Positions 51,700-61,203 of a stretch of 64,000 bases of DNA are shown piece by piece. The stretch spans positions 16,554,001-16,618,000 of the forward strand of contig JBHGNT010000007.1 of assembly GCA_043228905.1 (NCBI GenBank), in the 5' to 3' direction. The position numbers were made by a program, and so were the translations under genes. This stretch comes from Azolla caroliniana (Eukaryota; Polypodiophyta). How positions within the stretch are numbered: the first letter of the stretch is position 1; every line of letters begins with the position of its first letter. Below the pieces are notes generated by a model. The model saw nothing but the letters and a program-made list of their open reading frames with translations, did no database searches and was not told the DNA's origin.

Positions 51700-53395
51700 C
51701 AGGTGCAACATTGAAAATTTTCCAAAATGTCTTATCAAATGAAATCTAGTAACATAATTTGTAATGTGATGATACATGATTGTAAGATTTACACTAAAAG
51801 AAAAATGAAGATATTATTAAAAGTAGAACAAAGACATCACATTTAGGTAGAGCTCCATGAGGCAATGGTGCAAAGTAAGTTACTAATTACTTGTAATTGT
51901 TATGAATCTTATTTTGACTATGTTTCAAAATATGAAAAGATATGAGATTTTGTTGTGGTAGCGTACCTTTAAGAGATCCCTACATTGCTCAAGCTTTGGT
52001 GGATGGCATTTCATGTTTTTGGGTGTTTGGTTTGAGGATAAATATTCCCAAATACATTCCCATATCTGTATGGAGAGTAATGATTATGAGCTAGATTGGA
52101 TAGGGGGTGATGGTTCCTCTAGCATATATTTTGTGTAATTTGGATGTGTGTAAGAGATATGTAGTGGATAATGTTATGAAAATTTGAGCTTGTAAATGTG
52201 TGCACTTGGGTATAGGCATATCTAAGTGAACTAGTATATGAAGGGGTGTGTGTGTGTATTATGTATTTTAATAGTTGTATATGCGCAAATATGTGAATAA
52301 TGAATCATATTATATATGTGTTTATGTATGTATCAATGCTCAGGGAAATTATATGTGTTCGGGTAGATATAAATTTAATAATGTATAACTATATGTAAGT
52401 TTGAGTATCAATGATTGTGTATAAATATTAATGTGAAGATGTCTATATGTATATAGTGTTTGTTCTTATTGGTAAATTAAAGGGGTATTTGGGGAAGGTA
52501 AAAATTCCCTTTTTTTTTATTCTTGTGGCTAGGATTCTTTTCTTATTTTTATAGCTAAACTAATGTGAAGGAGTAACAAAAGAAAACTAGTACAAAGGAA
52601 TGATGTGGAAGTAGATGATGATATAGCGGTTGAGGTCAAGGAAGCAAGTCAACAATAATAGTTGGGTGACGAGGATGGTGATGGTTTTCGGTAGATAATA
52701 GTATCTAGCAATGATGGATGACAATCAGTGAGGCATGGTGACAACAACAACGAAGAGCAATGGCGGCAGCAACACACCAACATGAGCAAACGATGTGAGG
52801 TGATGATAGGTGGCAAGGTCGAGCTTGGAATCCAGCCTTCAACCCATGATTTTGGATAATCAAGGATTGATGTTTGGGGAATTCCCAAACCTAGCCTCCC
52901 TCATTGGGGGGTAGAGGGGAATATCGTAAATTGTGATTCTGTCTTTTGTCAAACACTATCTGGTGCACAAGACTTCGGCTTCGGTCAACATAGTGGATTC
53001 AACTCTAGTTGTTTGAAGAATTCTTTGTACACTCATAATATTTCACTAGATAGTTGGAATCATGCTCCGAAAATTCCAATCACAACCCTCATAGTGAACT
53101 CGATTTGATGGTGCAAAGATTTTTTTGGTTTTGTATTCAAGAATACCTGATTTGAGGAATTTGCTCCAAATTCACATAAGTTTGTGCTTCGAGCTTCGAT
53201 TTTTGGGCTAAAACTTCTAATGCAATCCTCGTTCAACAAAGGATAATACTAGAAAGTAGATAAAAGAAATTAACTTTATATGGGTATTAAAAAGGAAGAA
53301 TACATCAAAGGTTGAAAGGTTGATTTCGATACAAACGAGATAACTCTCAACTTTATTACATGGAGTGACTTGAAAGGTGGTAGGTAAAGATAAGA
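51700..53395. other. Intergenic, no gene seen
   Basis: AT-rich. 52130-52470 consists of degenerate 'tatgtgtgtatg'-type sequence. 52640-52900 is GC-richer ('gatgatgg', 'gcggcagcaacac') with short open frames but no recognisable product. Confidence 0.45.
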
Positions 53396-53403
53396 GTTAT
53401 GAG

Positions 53404-53933
53404 TAGGAATGGGCTTGGTTTGGTTTGGTTTGTTTGCCTTGAAACCGAACTGAACCAAACCAAACCATTTATATAAAACAAAAACCAAACCATTTATGAA
53501 CTCTTAGCGATTCAAACTTTTAAAAGATAAACCAAACCATTTAGGGAAAAGTTGAAACCAAATTAAACCATTTAATAAAAAATTTAAACCTAACCATTTA
53601 GGTCAAACTAATTAAATATCTAAATAAACAAAAATACATTAAATTAAATAAGCATTAAAGTTAAATTTATTAAATCTATAAAAAATCATTAACTAAACCA
53701 TTAATTTAATAAATTATTACGCAAAAAAAAAGGTAACAAAAGAAACTTTAAACCAAACCATTTAAACCTATAAACCCATAAATGTGAGTTATAGAACCAA
53801 ATCGTACTTAAACCAAACCGTTTATTAATAATCCAAACCAAACCAAACCATTAAAATTTTTTGGAACCAATAAAAAGTTAAACTATGGCTTAATGGTTTG
53901 GTTATGTTTGTGCAGAAACCAAGCCCATATCTA
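53404..53933. mobile_element. 530-bp hAT-like non-autonomous element with target-site duplication
   Basis: The left end 'taggaatgggcttggttt' and the reverse complement of the right end 'tagatatgggcttggttt' match at 16 of 18 positions. They start with TAG and contain ATGGGC, in line with hAT-type termini. Flanks are GTTATGAG (53396-53403) and GTTATGGA (53934-53941): a candidate 8-bp target duplication with six matching bases. The interior is 'aaaccaaaccattta'-type repeat without coding capacity. Confidence 0.65.
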
Positions 53934-53941
53934 GTTATGGA

Positions 53942-56625
53942 GCTTAAGGAGGAGATCCTGGACTTTCCGTTCAGTGAACCAATCGTGATGGCGTTGTCGC
54001 CTTTTGTTTTCAATGGCCTTGAATGCCCTCTTGATTTGCAATCTCGAGCTCATGTAAAAAATTCGACAACATCTTGCCTCATACAAAGTTGACCCCTTGC
54101 ATTGAGCTCTCCTCTCCCTTTTATAGGCCTCTAGAGCTCCACAAACAAATAAAAATAGTATTTTTTTAGCATGCACCTCACTCTTTCCTCCCCTACATAA
54201 GCAAAATGCCAATCACCATATCCATCCATTGGCAAATTACTGTTATTTATCCTATTAACATCCATTTGACCTCTCGTAGTTTAGACAAGACTCGAACCCT
54301 TGACTTTTCACTCTTAATGAAAGATCTTATTTGGCAATTGGGTATAATTCATCTTTGAAAAGAAAAATCATGTTTTTTTTCCTTGATGGAGCATGCAATT
54401 GTTTCCAAAAAACCTTGTCGAGTATAATATATATACATAAGCCAACATTGGGGGAAAGTCCAATCCCTCCCCTCTATATCCTCTTTGAAAATAACACAAA
54501 GTCGTTTGCACGTGCATTGATGCTTTGTCTAGAAAGGTTTATCGAATTCGATCGATTCATGCAATTTTTTGCATGATACAATTTTGTCTAACCTTGATAA
54601 GCATGGGGGGAACAATACCAGGAAGAAAAGGATGAGTATCAAATAAATGATCCTAAACGAAAAAATATATATTGTTTGCGACTCTTTTGTTGTCTATTAA
54701 ACCTTTGCCCTATCCCTCAACTTTTCATATATCTTTAGTCTAACTCATTTTTCATGTGTCAAGAAGAAATGCACCCACATCACAACATGACATGTTTTTC
54801 GCTCCAAAATCATTCATTACCATGATTGCAAGAAGAAATGCACCCTAATCCAATCTATTCATGTTTAGACTATTCATGTTTATATCTATGTCCTCACCCC
54901 CTTTTCCCCAATGGTTGGAGTTGAGAGTAAAAAGCAAGTTGGGGTGGATCATCCGAACATGACACAATGTATGGAACTTGGTTGACAACCGGATTAACAC
55001 CGAAATTAGACTTCAATATAGGCTAGTAGTCTTCCACTCACACACAAGTTTATCGTGACCTACTCATAAGATACATGAGCTTAGAGCATGCCTACTAAAA
55101 TATTCTTGAAGAACTCAAGGTTGTATAGAGAATAATTGAAGTATAGACCTCCCAACAAGGAAATCGTGGGATCTAAGGCCACGGCCATGGGACTCCTCAT
55201 AGCATAATGTGAGTTTGCATTAGATGCACTCCACAAGAGATCAACGTCATGAGATATGCGCTAGAAAGACAATAAAGGTACAATCCATTTATAAAAATAG
55301 TAGATTCACACGCCACATGGGGTTTTGCATTGCATTTGTGGACAACCATAATAACCTAGCGTACCTTATATGATGAAACAACTAAGGTGAGATAACAAAA
55401 AATTATAGATTAAGTGGGGGATCTTCAAGTTTTTGGTGACTAGAATTCTCAATCGATGGCCACCTTGCCTTTTCTCAATATAGCATCTCACTCCTCTCAA
55501 TGTTTTGTCCTCCCCAAATGTTTTCTTCTCCCCCTCTAAAACTCTCATCCCAAAATAAATACCTAAACCTAAGTTTCCCTACACTAAAACTCTCAAAACC
55601 ATAGTAATTACCTCAAAAAACCTAGAAAGTGAAGAAGAAGAAGAAGAAGAAGAATGCACCAAGAAAAGCCTAAAATTCTCTAAGAATGAGCCTCATCAAA
55701 ACCCTAAAAATCTTCCAAGAAATAGTTGGAGATGAAGATGTCAAAAATAAAGATGAAGATCAAGAATAAAACCTAGAAACTTTCTCTCTCTTTCTCCAAC
55801 ACCATTTTTATAATACAAAGGAAAAGGGAAACTTCATATTTTTTCTCCTCCTACCCCCCACAAGGGGTCAAATCTTTCATTGCTTTTACCTAATTAGATT
55901 TTTGTTGTCACAAACTTATGTGCGTATGTGTGCTACTTGAGCGGGACCACCAGGTACTTGAATAGAGAGGATTGATGACTCAAATGCTCATCAATGTCGA
56001 ATGATCATTAGAGTCGAAAGATTGCCAGACTCGAAGGCACTATAGAGTCGAAAGGTCGTCGAAGTTAAAGACTCTAAAGAGTTAAAGGTAGGGCAAAGTC
56101 CAAGGTAGGCCATAGTTGAAGGTGGACTAGAGTTGAAGGCAGGCACACGCCATGGCTTTTTTTTTCCTAAATAATAATAATGATAAAGTCGCAACATGTC
56201 ATGGACACACCAACGCTAGACTACGACAAAGCACAAATGACAAGGCTACGACCGATAAGGTTATGAATGTGGAACTCGACGTGATGAGGCTAGAAACTCG
56301 GGAAGTTGGGCGCGATGAGATGAGGAACGTAAGATGCTAGGAACCAATACAAGAGCATAAAGACAAAGATGTAAATCAACGAGAGAAGATGGGGCTAAAC
56401 AAGAATACTAGATTGATGTGTCAATGACTGGTGTTGAATCCCTTGAAAAGGACCAAGGAGGTTACAAGTATTTATACTGTGAGTCGAAGTACATTGCATT
56501 AGAATATTTTGGAGAATATTGTAGAACCCTCTAGAACCTTCTAGTTCTAGAACTTTCTAAAAACTCCAAGAACTTGAAATAGATAATCTACTAATAATCT
56601 ACTAAGATATACATAATATGATCAT
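53942..56625. other. Gene-poor interval
   Basis: No supported gene. On the minus strand at about 54260-54350 a phrase 'gggttcgagtcttg' with a tRNA-like context suggests a SINE relic. A (GAA)n tract lies at 55627-55652. 55990-56290 has short repeated phrases around 'gtcgaaagg' and 'agttgaaggtagg'. Confidence 0.4.
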
Positions 56626-56631
56626 ATATTT

Positions 56632-56750
56632 GGATTTGTTGGTTAGAACACAACACTTGACTATAAATGTCAAGAGGTCAAGAGTTCAAATCTTGACACA
56701 ACTGTTGTCATGTCTATGACACAACATGTCTTTCTCTTTACACCTTCAAT
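56632..56750 (+). repeat. tRNA-derived SINE-like sequence
   Basis: 'ttggttagaacacaacactt', a self-complementary TTGAC/GTCAA arm and 'gagttcaaatcttg' (B-box-like) are spaced as in a tRNA. The sequence then continues beyond a tRNA's length with 'ttgtcatgtctatgacacaa'. No A- or T-rich tail was defined. Confidence 0.45.
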
Positions 56751-57008
56751 GTACCAATTGACCTTTTTTATAATCCTAGTTTAACTAAATTCTTCCTATG
56801 CACACCCCACATCACAACATCATGACATTTTGAATTCCACATGTTTATTGTTTTCACCCTTTTACACCAATCCCACTTTCACAACAAATGTCATTTGTTT
56901 CACAAGATAAACACACAATTACACTGGCTAGCACATAATCGAGACTTGTCTATTGGAAGCTATGCTAAGAAGATAACCATCAACAAAACATGGGACAAAC
57001 TTTGGAAG

Positions 57009-58850
57009 TCAATGTGAGGGACTTTTTTGAACCTTAAGCATATATTCAACAACCCTTTCCATGGCCATGATCTCAATTGAAATCGATCCCTTCTCAAGGA
57101 GGATGTAGGGCGTTTGTTTCTTAACTTGTAGAAACTTTGTAAGAAAATGTTTTTGGACATTTTCAAACTCTTTCCATGTAGATTTAGGGATGCTACCACC
57201 CCATACTTCCACACCATAGAGAAGAAACAGTGTCACCAAAGTGTCGAAAAGATATTTCTTGAGGACCCAACACTTAATACCTCCAAGATTGCATGTGTTC
57301 TCAAACGCATAATATGCTCTCTTACCCGCCTCTACGTGGCGTGTAGCACATTCATTCCATCTATGATTTGAAGGAACTTCAAGGCCACGATATTTGAAGC
57401 TTTCCACACATTCAAGTGGCTCATTGTTGTACATACTGCATGGTTTATCTTTCTTTTGGCTCTTCACAAGCATAATCTTTGTTTTAGAGCTATTGACACT
57501 TAATTTAGTGTGCATGCAATTTTTTTCCAATGCCATAAGCTTTTGTGCATCTCCTAAAGTATTTGCAAAAAGCACTACATCATCCGCATATAACAAAAGC
57601 ATAATCACAACATTCCCTATGGCAACTTCTTCAACACATTCTTCCTTTACAAACATGGTAACCATTTCTTCCAATTCATCAATGCGTAGACCAAATAATG
57701 TTGGTGAGAGTGGGCATCCTTGCTTAACACCAATAGTGTTATTGAAAAAATCTAGAAGTCTATCTCTTATACACACACAACATATAACCTTCTCATATAT
57801 TCGGGAAATTGCAAGCATATATTCACTTGGCACCTCAAGTTCTTCCATTCGCCTCCAACGATGCTCACGAGGTACCATATCAAAAGCTTTCTTGAAGTCT
57901 ACAAAGCAATAATATAAACCTTTACCCCTAAGGCTCCTTTCCTCCATTAATACTCGAAGGGTGACACGGTGATCAATGGTGCTATGCTGTTTTCGAAAGC
58001 CAGCTTGTCCATAAGCTCTCTTACCATTTTATCAGCCCATACACTTATCTTTGATTCTAGTATACATCCAAATAGTTTTGCCATTAATGAGCCAACCATA
58101 ATGGTTTGATAGTTGTTTACATTATTTATATCTCCACATTTATGTAATGGTTTGATCCAATTTGTAGTCCAATGATACGGCATACCATGTTGCAATGCAT
58201 CATTAAATATCGCTTATCCATACATGTGTTTCCTTTTCCGTCCATGTGAGCATTTCAACCTTTATACATTGAAGATCGCTTGCCTTTCGGGAGGCCAATT
58301 TCTTAAGTCCTATGCATATATCTTCAATTGTAAAGAAGGGAGACATATGTGAAAGAGAACCATAACACATCATCTTTTTGGCAAGAGATTCATATAAATT
58401 CTTACAATACATAGACAAGTCGTGAAGAGTTAAGTCACCATTACTCTGAACATGTGCCCCCTTTAGATTTCCCCAAAATTTACCACATGCATGTGCTTTC
58501 TCATGCATTTGGAGAAATTGTTGAGTAACTTCCCATATTCTTCTCTTTCTTTGAATAAGCCATTGATACTCATGCAAATGCTTTTGGTAATTTTCTTTAT
58601 CCTTAACTACATCCAAAACCATAAGGCACCTTCGAGCTTCACGACATTCTTTGTCAAACCATTTTTTCCTAAATTTCTTGGTGCATTTCCAAGATATGCG
58701 GTTGGTCGAAAAAAATTTGTTTGTACGAGAGAGAATGACTTTCTTAAAAGCTTCCCATTTGCATTCTAGTGTGGCACCATGTTGTATCTTTGTTAGTTGT
58801 GTGTGGAATAGTACTAAAGATAGATATAGAATTAGTACTTAGAAGGAAAA
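57009..58850 (-). pseudogene. Degenerate LINE with reverse transcriptase
   Basis: Reading from the right on the minus strand: a basic linker ('KKFRKKWFDKECREARRC', about 58680-58620), then 'FTIEDICIGLKKLASRKASD', 'NWIKPLHKCGDINNVNNY' (58195-57947 frame), and the polymerase core 57947-57009 with 'CFVDFKKAFDMVPREHRW', 'GVKQGCPLSPTLFGLRIDEL' and the catalytic 'LLYADDVVLFA'. At least three frame changes (near 58200, 57990 and inside the linker) show it is dead. The wording of the core matches jockey/RTE-like LINE proteins I associate with non-flowering plants. No endonuclease domain is seen, so it is probably 5'-truncated near 58850. Confidence 0.8.
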
Positions 58851-58865
58851 TATTAAGAGGAAGGG

Positions 58866-58945
58866 AGTGTGTGGTTTAATGGTAAGGGTTGAACTCATGT
58901 AACACAAGGTTATGGGTTCAAATCTTTTGGAGCACCATGCCATAT
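58866..58945 (+). repeat. tRNA-derived SINE-like sequence next to a gypsy LTR start
   Basis: 'gtgtggtttaatggtaaggg' followed 30 bp later by 'gggttcaaatcttttgg' resembles a tRNA A box and B box. It lies where the 3' LTR of the neighbouring gypsy element should continue. Confidence 0.4.
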
Positions 58946-59520
58946 CATGACACTATCCCCCCCTTTAAACGATGAGGGTTACGAGTCATCTTTGATTGAG
59001 GACCTGGTTTGTCCCGATATTGACGATGGAAGTTGTCAAGAAGACCTTGAGCATTCGCCAAATTCTTCATTGCTTCCCAAGTACGCTTGCTTGGACTATA
59101 TCCTAGCCAATCGACCAAATAATAGAGCTTGTTGCGAACCATCTTGGAATCGTGGATAGCAGCAACCTTGTACTTGGGTCTATTTTCAAGTTTGATCGAG
59201 GGTGGAGGTGGTGTAATACGATCAGGGATAGTGTTGTCTTGATAGAGTTCTAGAAGAGAACTATAAAACATCAGATGTATCACAGAGGTAGATCAAGGCG
59301 AAAAGTGACATCATTAAATTTGTCGTTAATTTGGAAAGGACCTAACCATCGATAATCTAGTTTGTCACACGGTCGAGTAGTCTTGATGTGCCGTCGTAAT
59401 AGCCATACACGATCTCCAATATGGAAAGAGGATGGAGCTGATGATGATCCGCATAATCCTTCTGTGTTTGTTGGGCACAATGTAGATGGGTAGATAGTTC
59501 TGCTTGAATTCATCGTAGCC
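58945..59520 (-). pseudogene. Ty3-gypsy (chromovirus) 3' end: integrase tail plus chromodomain
   Basis: Frame 59513-59280 carries 'FHIGDRVWLLRRHIKTTRP' and 'DYRWLGPFQINDKFND', the integrase C-terminal (GPY/F) region. It continues after a small break at about 59282 into 'LYYLVDWLGYSPSKRTWEAM' and 'FHRQYRDKPGP', a chromodomain with the Tyr/Trp cage residues and the usual chromovirus ending. Downstream (minus), 'aaagggggggatag' then 'TGTCATGATATGG' at about 58951 looks like the polypurine tract and start of the 3' LTR, which breaks off into other repeats. Only the last fifth of pol is present. Confidence 0.8.
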
Positions 59521-59653
59521 GCTCCAAATGATCCTCTGCACTAGGATTCGTGGGTAACTCAGGAGTTTCTAACACACACCAATGAGGATGATAGACGGTA
59601 TTAAGCATTGTCGTGAAGGATTCCGGCCATAAAGAGAAACGAGGCCAAGCGCG

Positions 59654-60332
59654 TGTGAACAGGTGTGTGCACCGATACACACGAACCAAGAAACATGTAC
59701 AAACATAATGTAAATAGCATAGGACTGGTAAGTACTAGGTAGTAGGAATTAAAGGGTACTTTAAAGGCCCATACGCATAGAGAGGATGCGAGGAATTTGA
59801 TGTGAAGAAATCAAAAGAGGGAGTCTGTGACACCGATCACGATGTAACGGTCTCCCCTTGTGCTATAAAAAGGGAGACTTGAGCCTGTTTTAGGGAGAAC
59901 GAAGTGTTATCGGTTTGAGTGTTGAGCTCGATCTCTCTCTCTCTCTCTCTCGCTCTCTGTTTTTGTCCCATGTTGATCTGGGAATAAGGTGAAGCCTTTG
60001 CTCGCGCAGGTAGCCCATGAGCTCCCAACCAGAGGTTCATCATTTTGTGTGCGTCTATGGTCGTTGAAGTTTGAAGCTCCATTAACAACTGAGTTCGGTT
60101 GTATTCTTTTCGTTCTCTTATTTAATCAATTTGTCTTCGCTTTGTCCGATTGCTCTGTGTGTGTTGAGAACGCATCCTCGTCTCGCGACCGTTGTCGCTC
60201 ACGTTTGGCTCGAACCTTGTGCCGTGTGCTCGCTGCTGTCAGCCGAACGAACTTCCTACTCCCTCGGGCTGCTTGGTTCGAGACCCCCGTGGTCGTGCCC
60301 GTTTCAACATGTACTCGTGGAAATCCGCGACA
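59654..60332 (+). mobile_element. LTR of a second Ty3-gypsy element (boundaries uncertain)
   Basis: It ends with '...ccgcgaca' at 60332, followed by 'tatttggtgaacctaacgtg', a likely primer-binding site (from TGG at 60337). A TATA box 'ctataaaaag' lies at about 59863. The 5' TG could be at 59654 (tgtgaacagg) or 59826 (tgtgacacc). A (CT)n tract sits at about 59932-59955. No partner LTR is in the window, so the left edge cannot be proven. Confidence 0.55.
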
Positions 60333-60377
60333 TATTTGGTGAACCTAACGTGAAAGGGACAATAGAGGAGTCCAAAA

Positions 60378-60707
60378 ATGAGGGGAAGCGAACTCGCTGA
60401 AGCGATGGCGGTGGCTGTTGACCGCCTGGTTAACGCTCGAGAGAGTGCTAGTGGCCTCGACAGGGCCATGGAAACAGTAGTCGGCATGGCAGGCCGATTC
60501 AATGGAAAGAACGTCATGAACTACCTGGATCCTTTCAAGGTCGAGACGCTAATGAGAGATGTTTCGGATGATAGACGGTTGTCTGCGTTCCCACGGGTAG
60601 TTACGCCGAGCATCCACGCAGAGGTGCTCGACATGCAGGCCGACTACAGAAGTTGGCAAGAGTTCGAGGAGTGGCTCCTTGAAAGATACAGTTTCGATGA
60701 CTCGCTC
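60378..60707 (+). pseudogene. Ty3-gypsy gag, N-terminal part, cut by the copia insertion
   Basis: From the ATG at 60378 the frame encodes about 110 residues including 'GRFNGKNVMNYLDPFKVE', 'RLSAFPRVVTPSIHAEV' and 'WQEFEEWLLERYSFDDS', the capsid-like retrotransposon gag pattern (F-x-G-x-n-V...W-x-x-F...L...Y/F-D-D-S). The frame ends three codons after the point where the copia LTR begins (60708). The start lies 45 bp after the LTR end and just past the presumed primer-binding site, as expected for this element type. Confidence 0.7.
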
Positions 60708-61009
60708 TGTTGAAGACAAGGCCGTCAATGCGGAAGATCAAGTAGCATTCGATTGGGGTTGAGTACCTGCGTATGACAGTTTTTCAAGATCGTGCACAGA
60801 GATAGAGAGAGAGAGAGAGAGGAGGCACACAAGACTTTTCTATTCAATAGAAACAATAATACAACCAACCTTACAAAAAGGTTATTAGGTCACTTTATAT
60901 AGTGACCGACTTAGGGCAACTACCATTTATGCTAATTACACAAATGGCCCAAACTTGAGCTATACAAAGGGATAGTGTGAATACTTCCATTATACACTTG
61001 TATTCGACA
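60708..61009 (-). mobile_element. 3' LTR of the copia element
   Basis: On the minus strand it starts TGTCGAATAC at 61009, directly after the polypurine tract 'acaggggag', and ends TTCAACA at 60708: TG...CA, 302 bp. A TATATAAA box lies near 60895-60902 within a small palindrome, and a GA/CT tract near 60800-60822. The left edge coincides with the break of the gypsy gag frame, which supports it. The flanking five bases are CGCTC; the other copy of the target duplication lies outside the window. Confidence 0.65.
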
Positions 61010-61203
61010 CTCCCCTGTAATGGGCGTATACATGGGTTATCTAAGATTACAGGTATAAACCTAGGTTCTCGGACATATCAGTTTTTGTTCGAGTCGGCAG
61101 GGTCCGAAGGCAGAAGACCGAACTGGTCGGGTCGGAAGAGTTGAAGCCGATCATTAAGGAACTGATGTCGGTTGTTCGAAACCATCCTGCGCTGTGTCCG
61201 GCT

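Noticed and set aside
57394-57912. 172-codon Ser-rich plus-strand frame
   Set aside because: Antisense shadow of the LINE reverse transcriptase.
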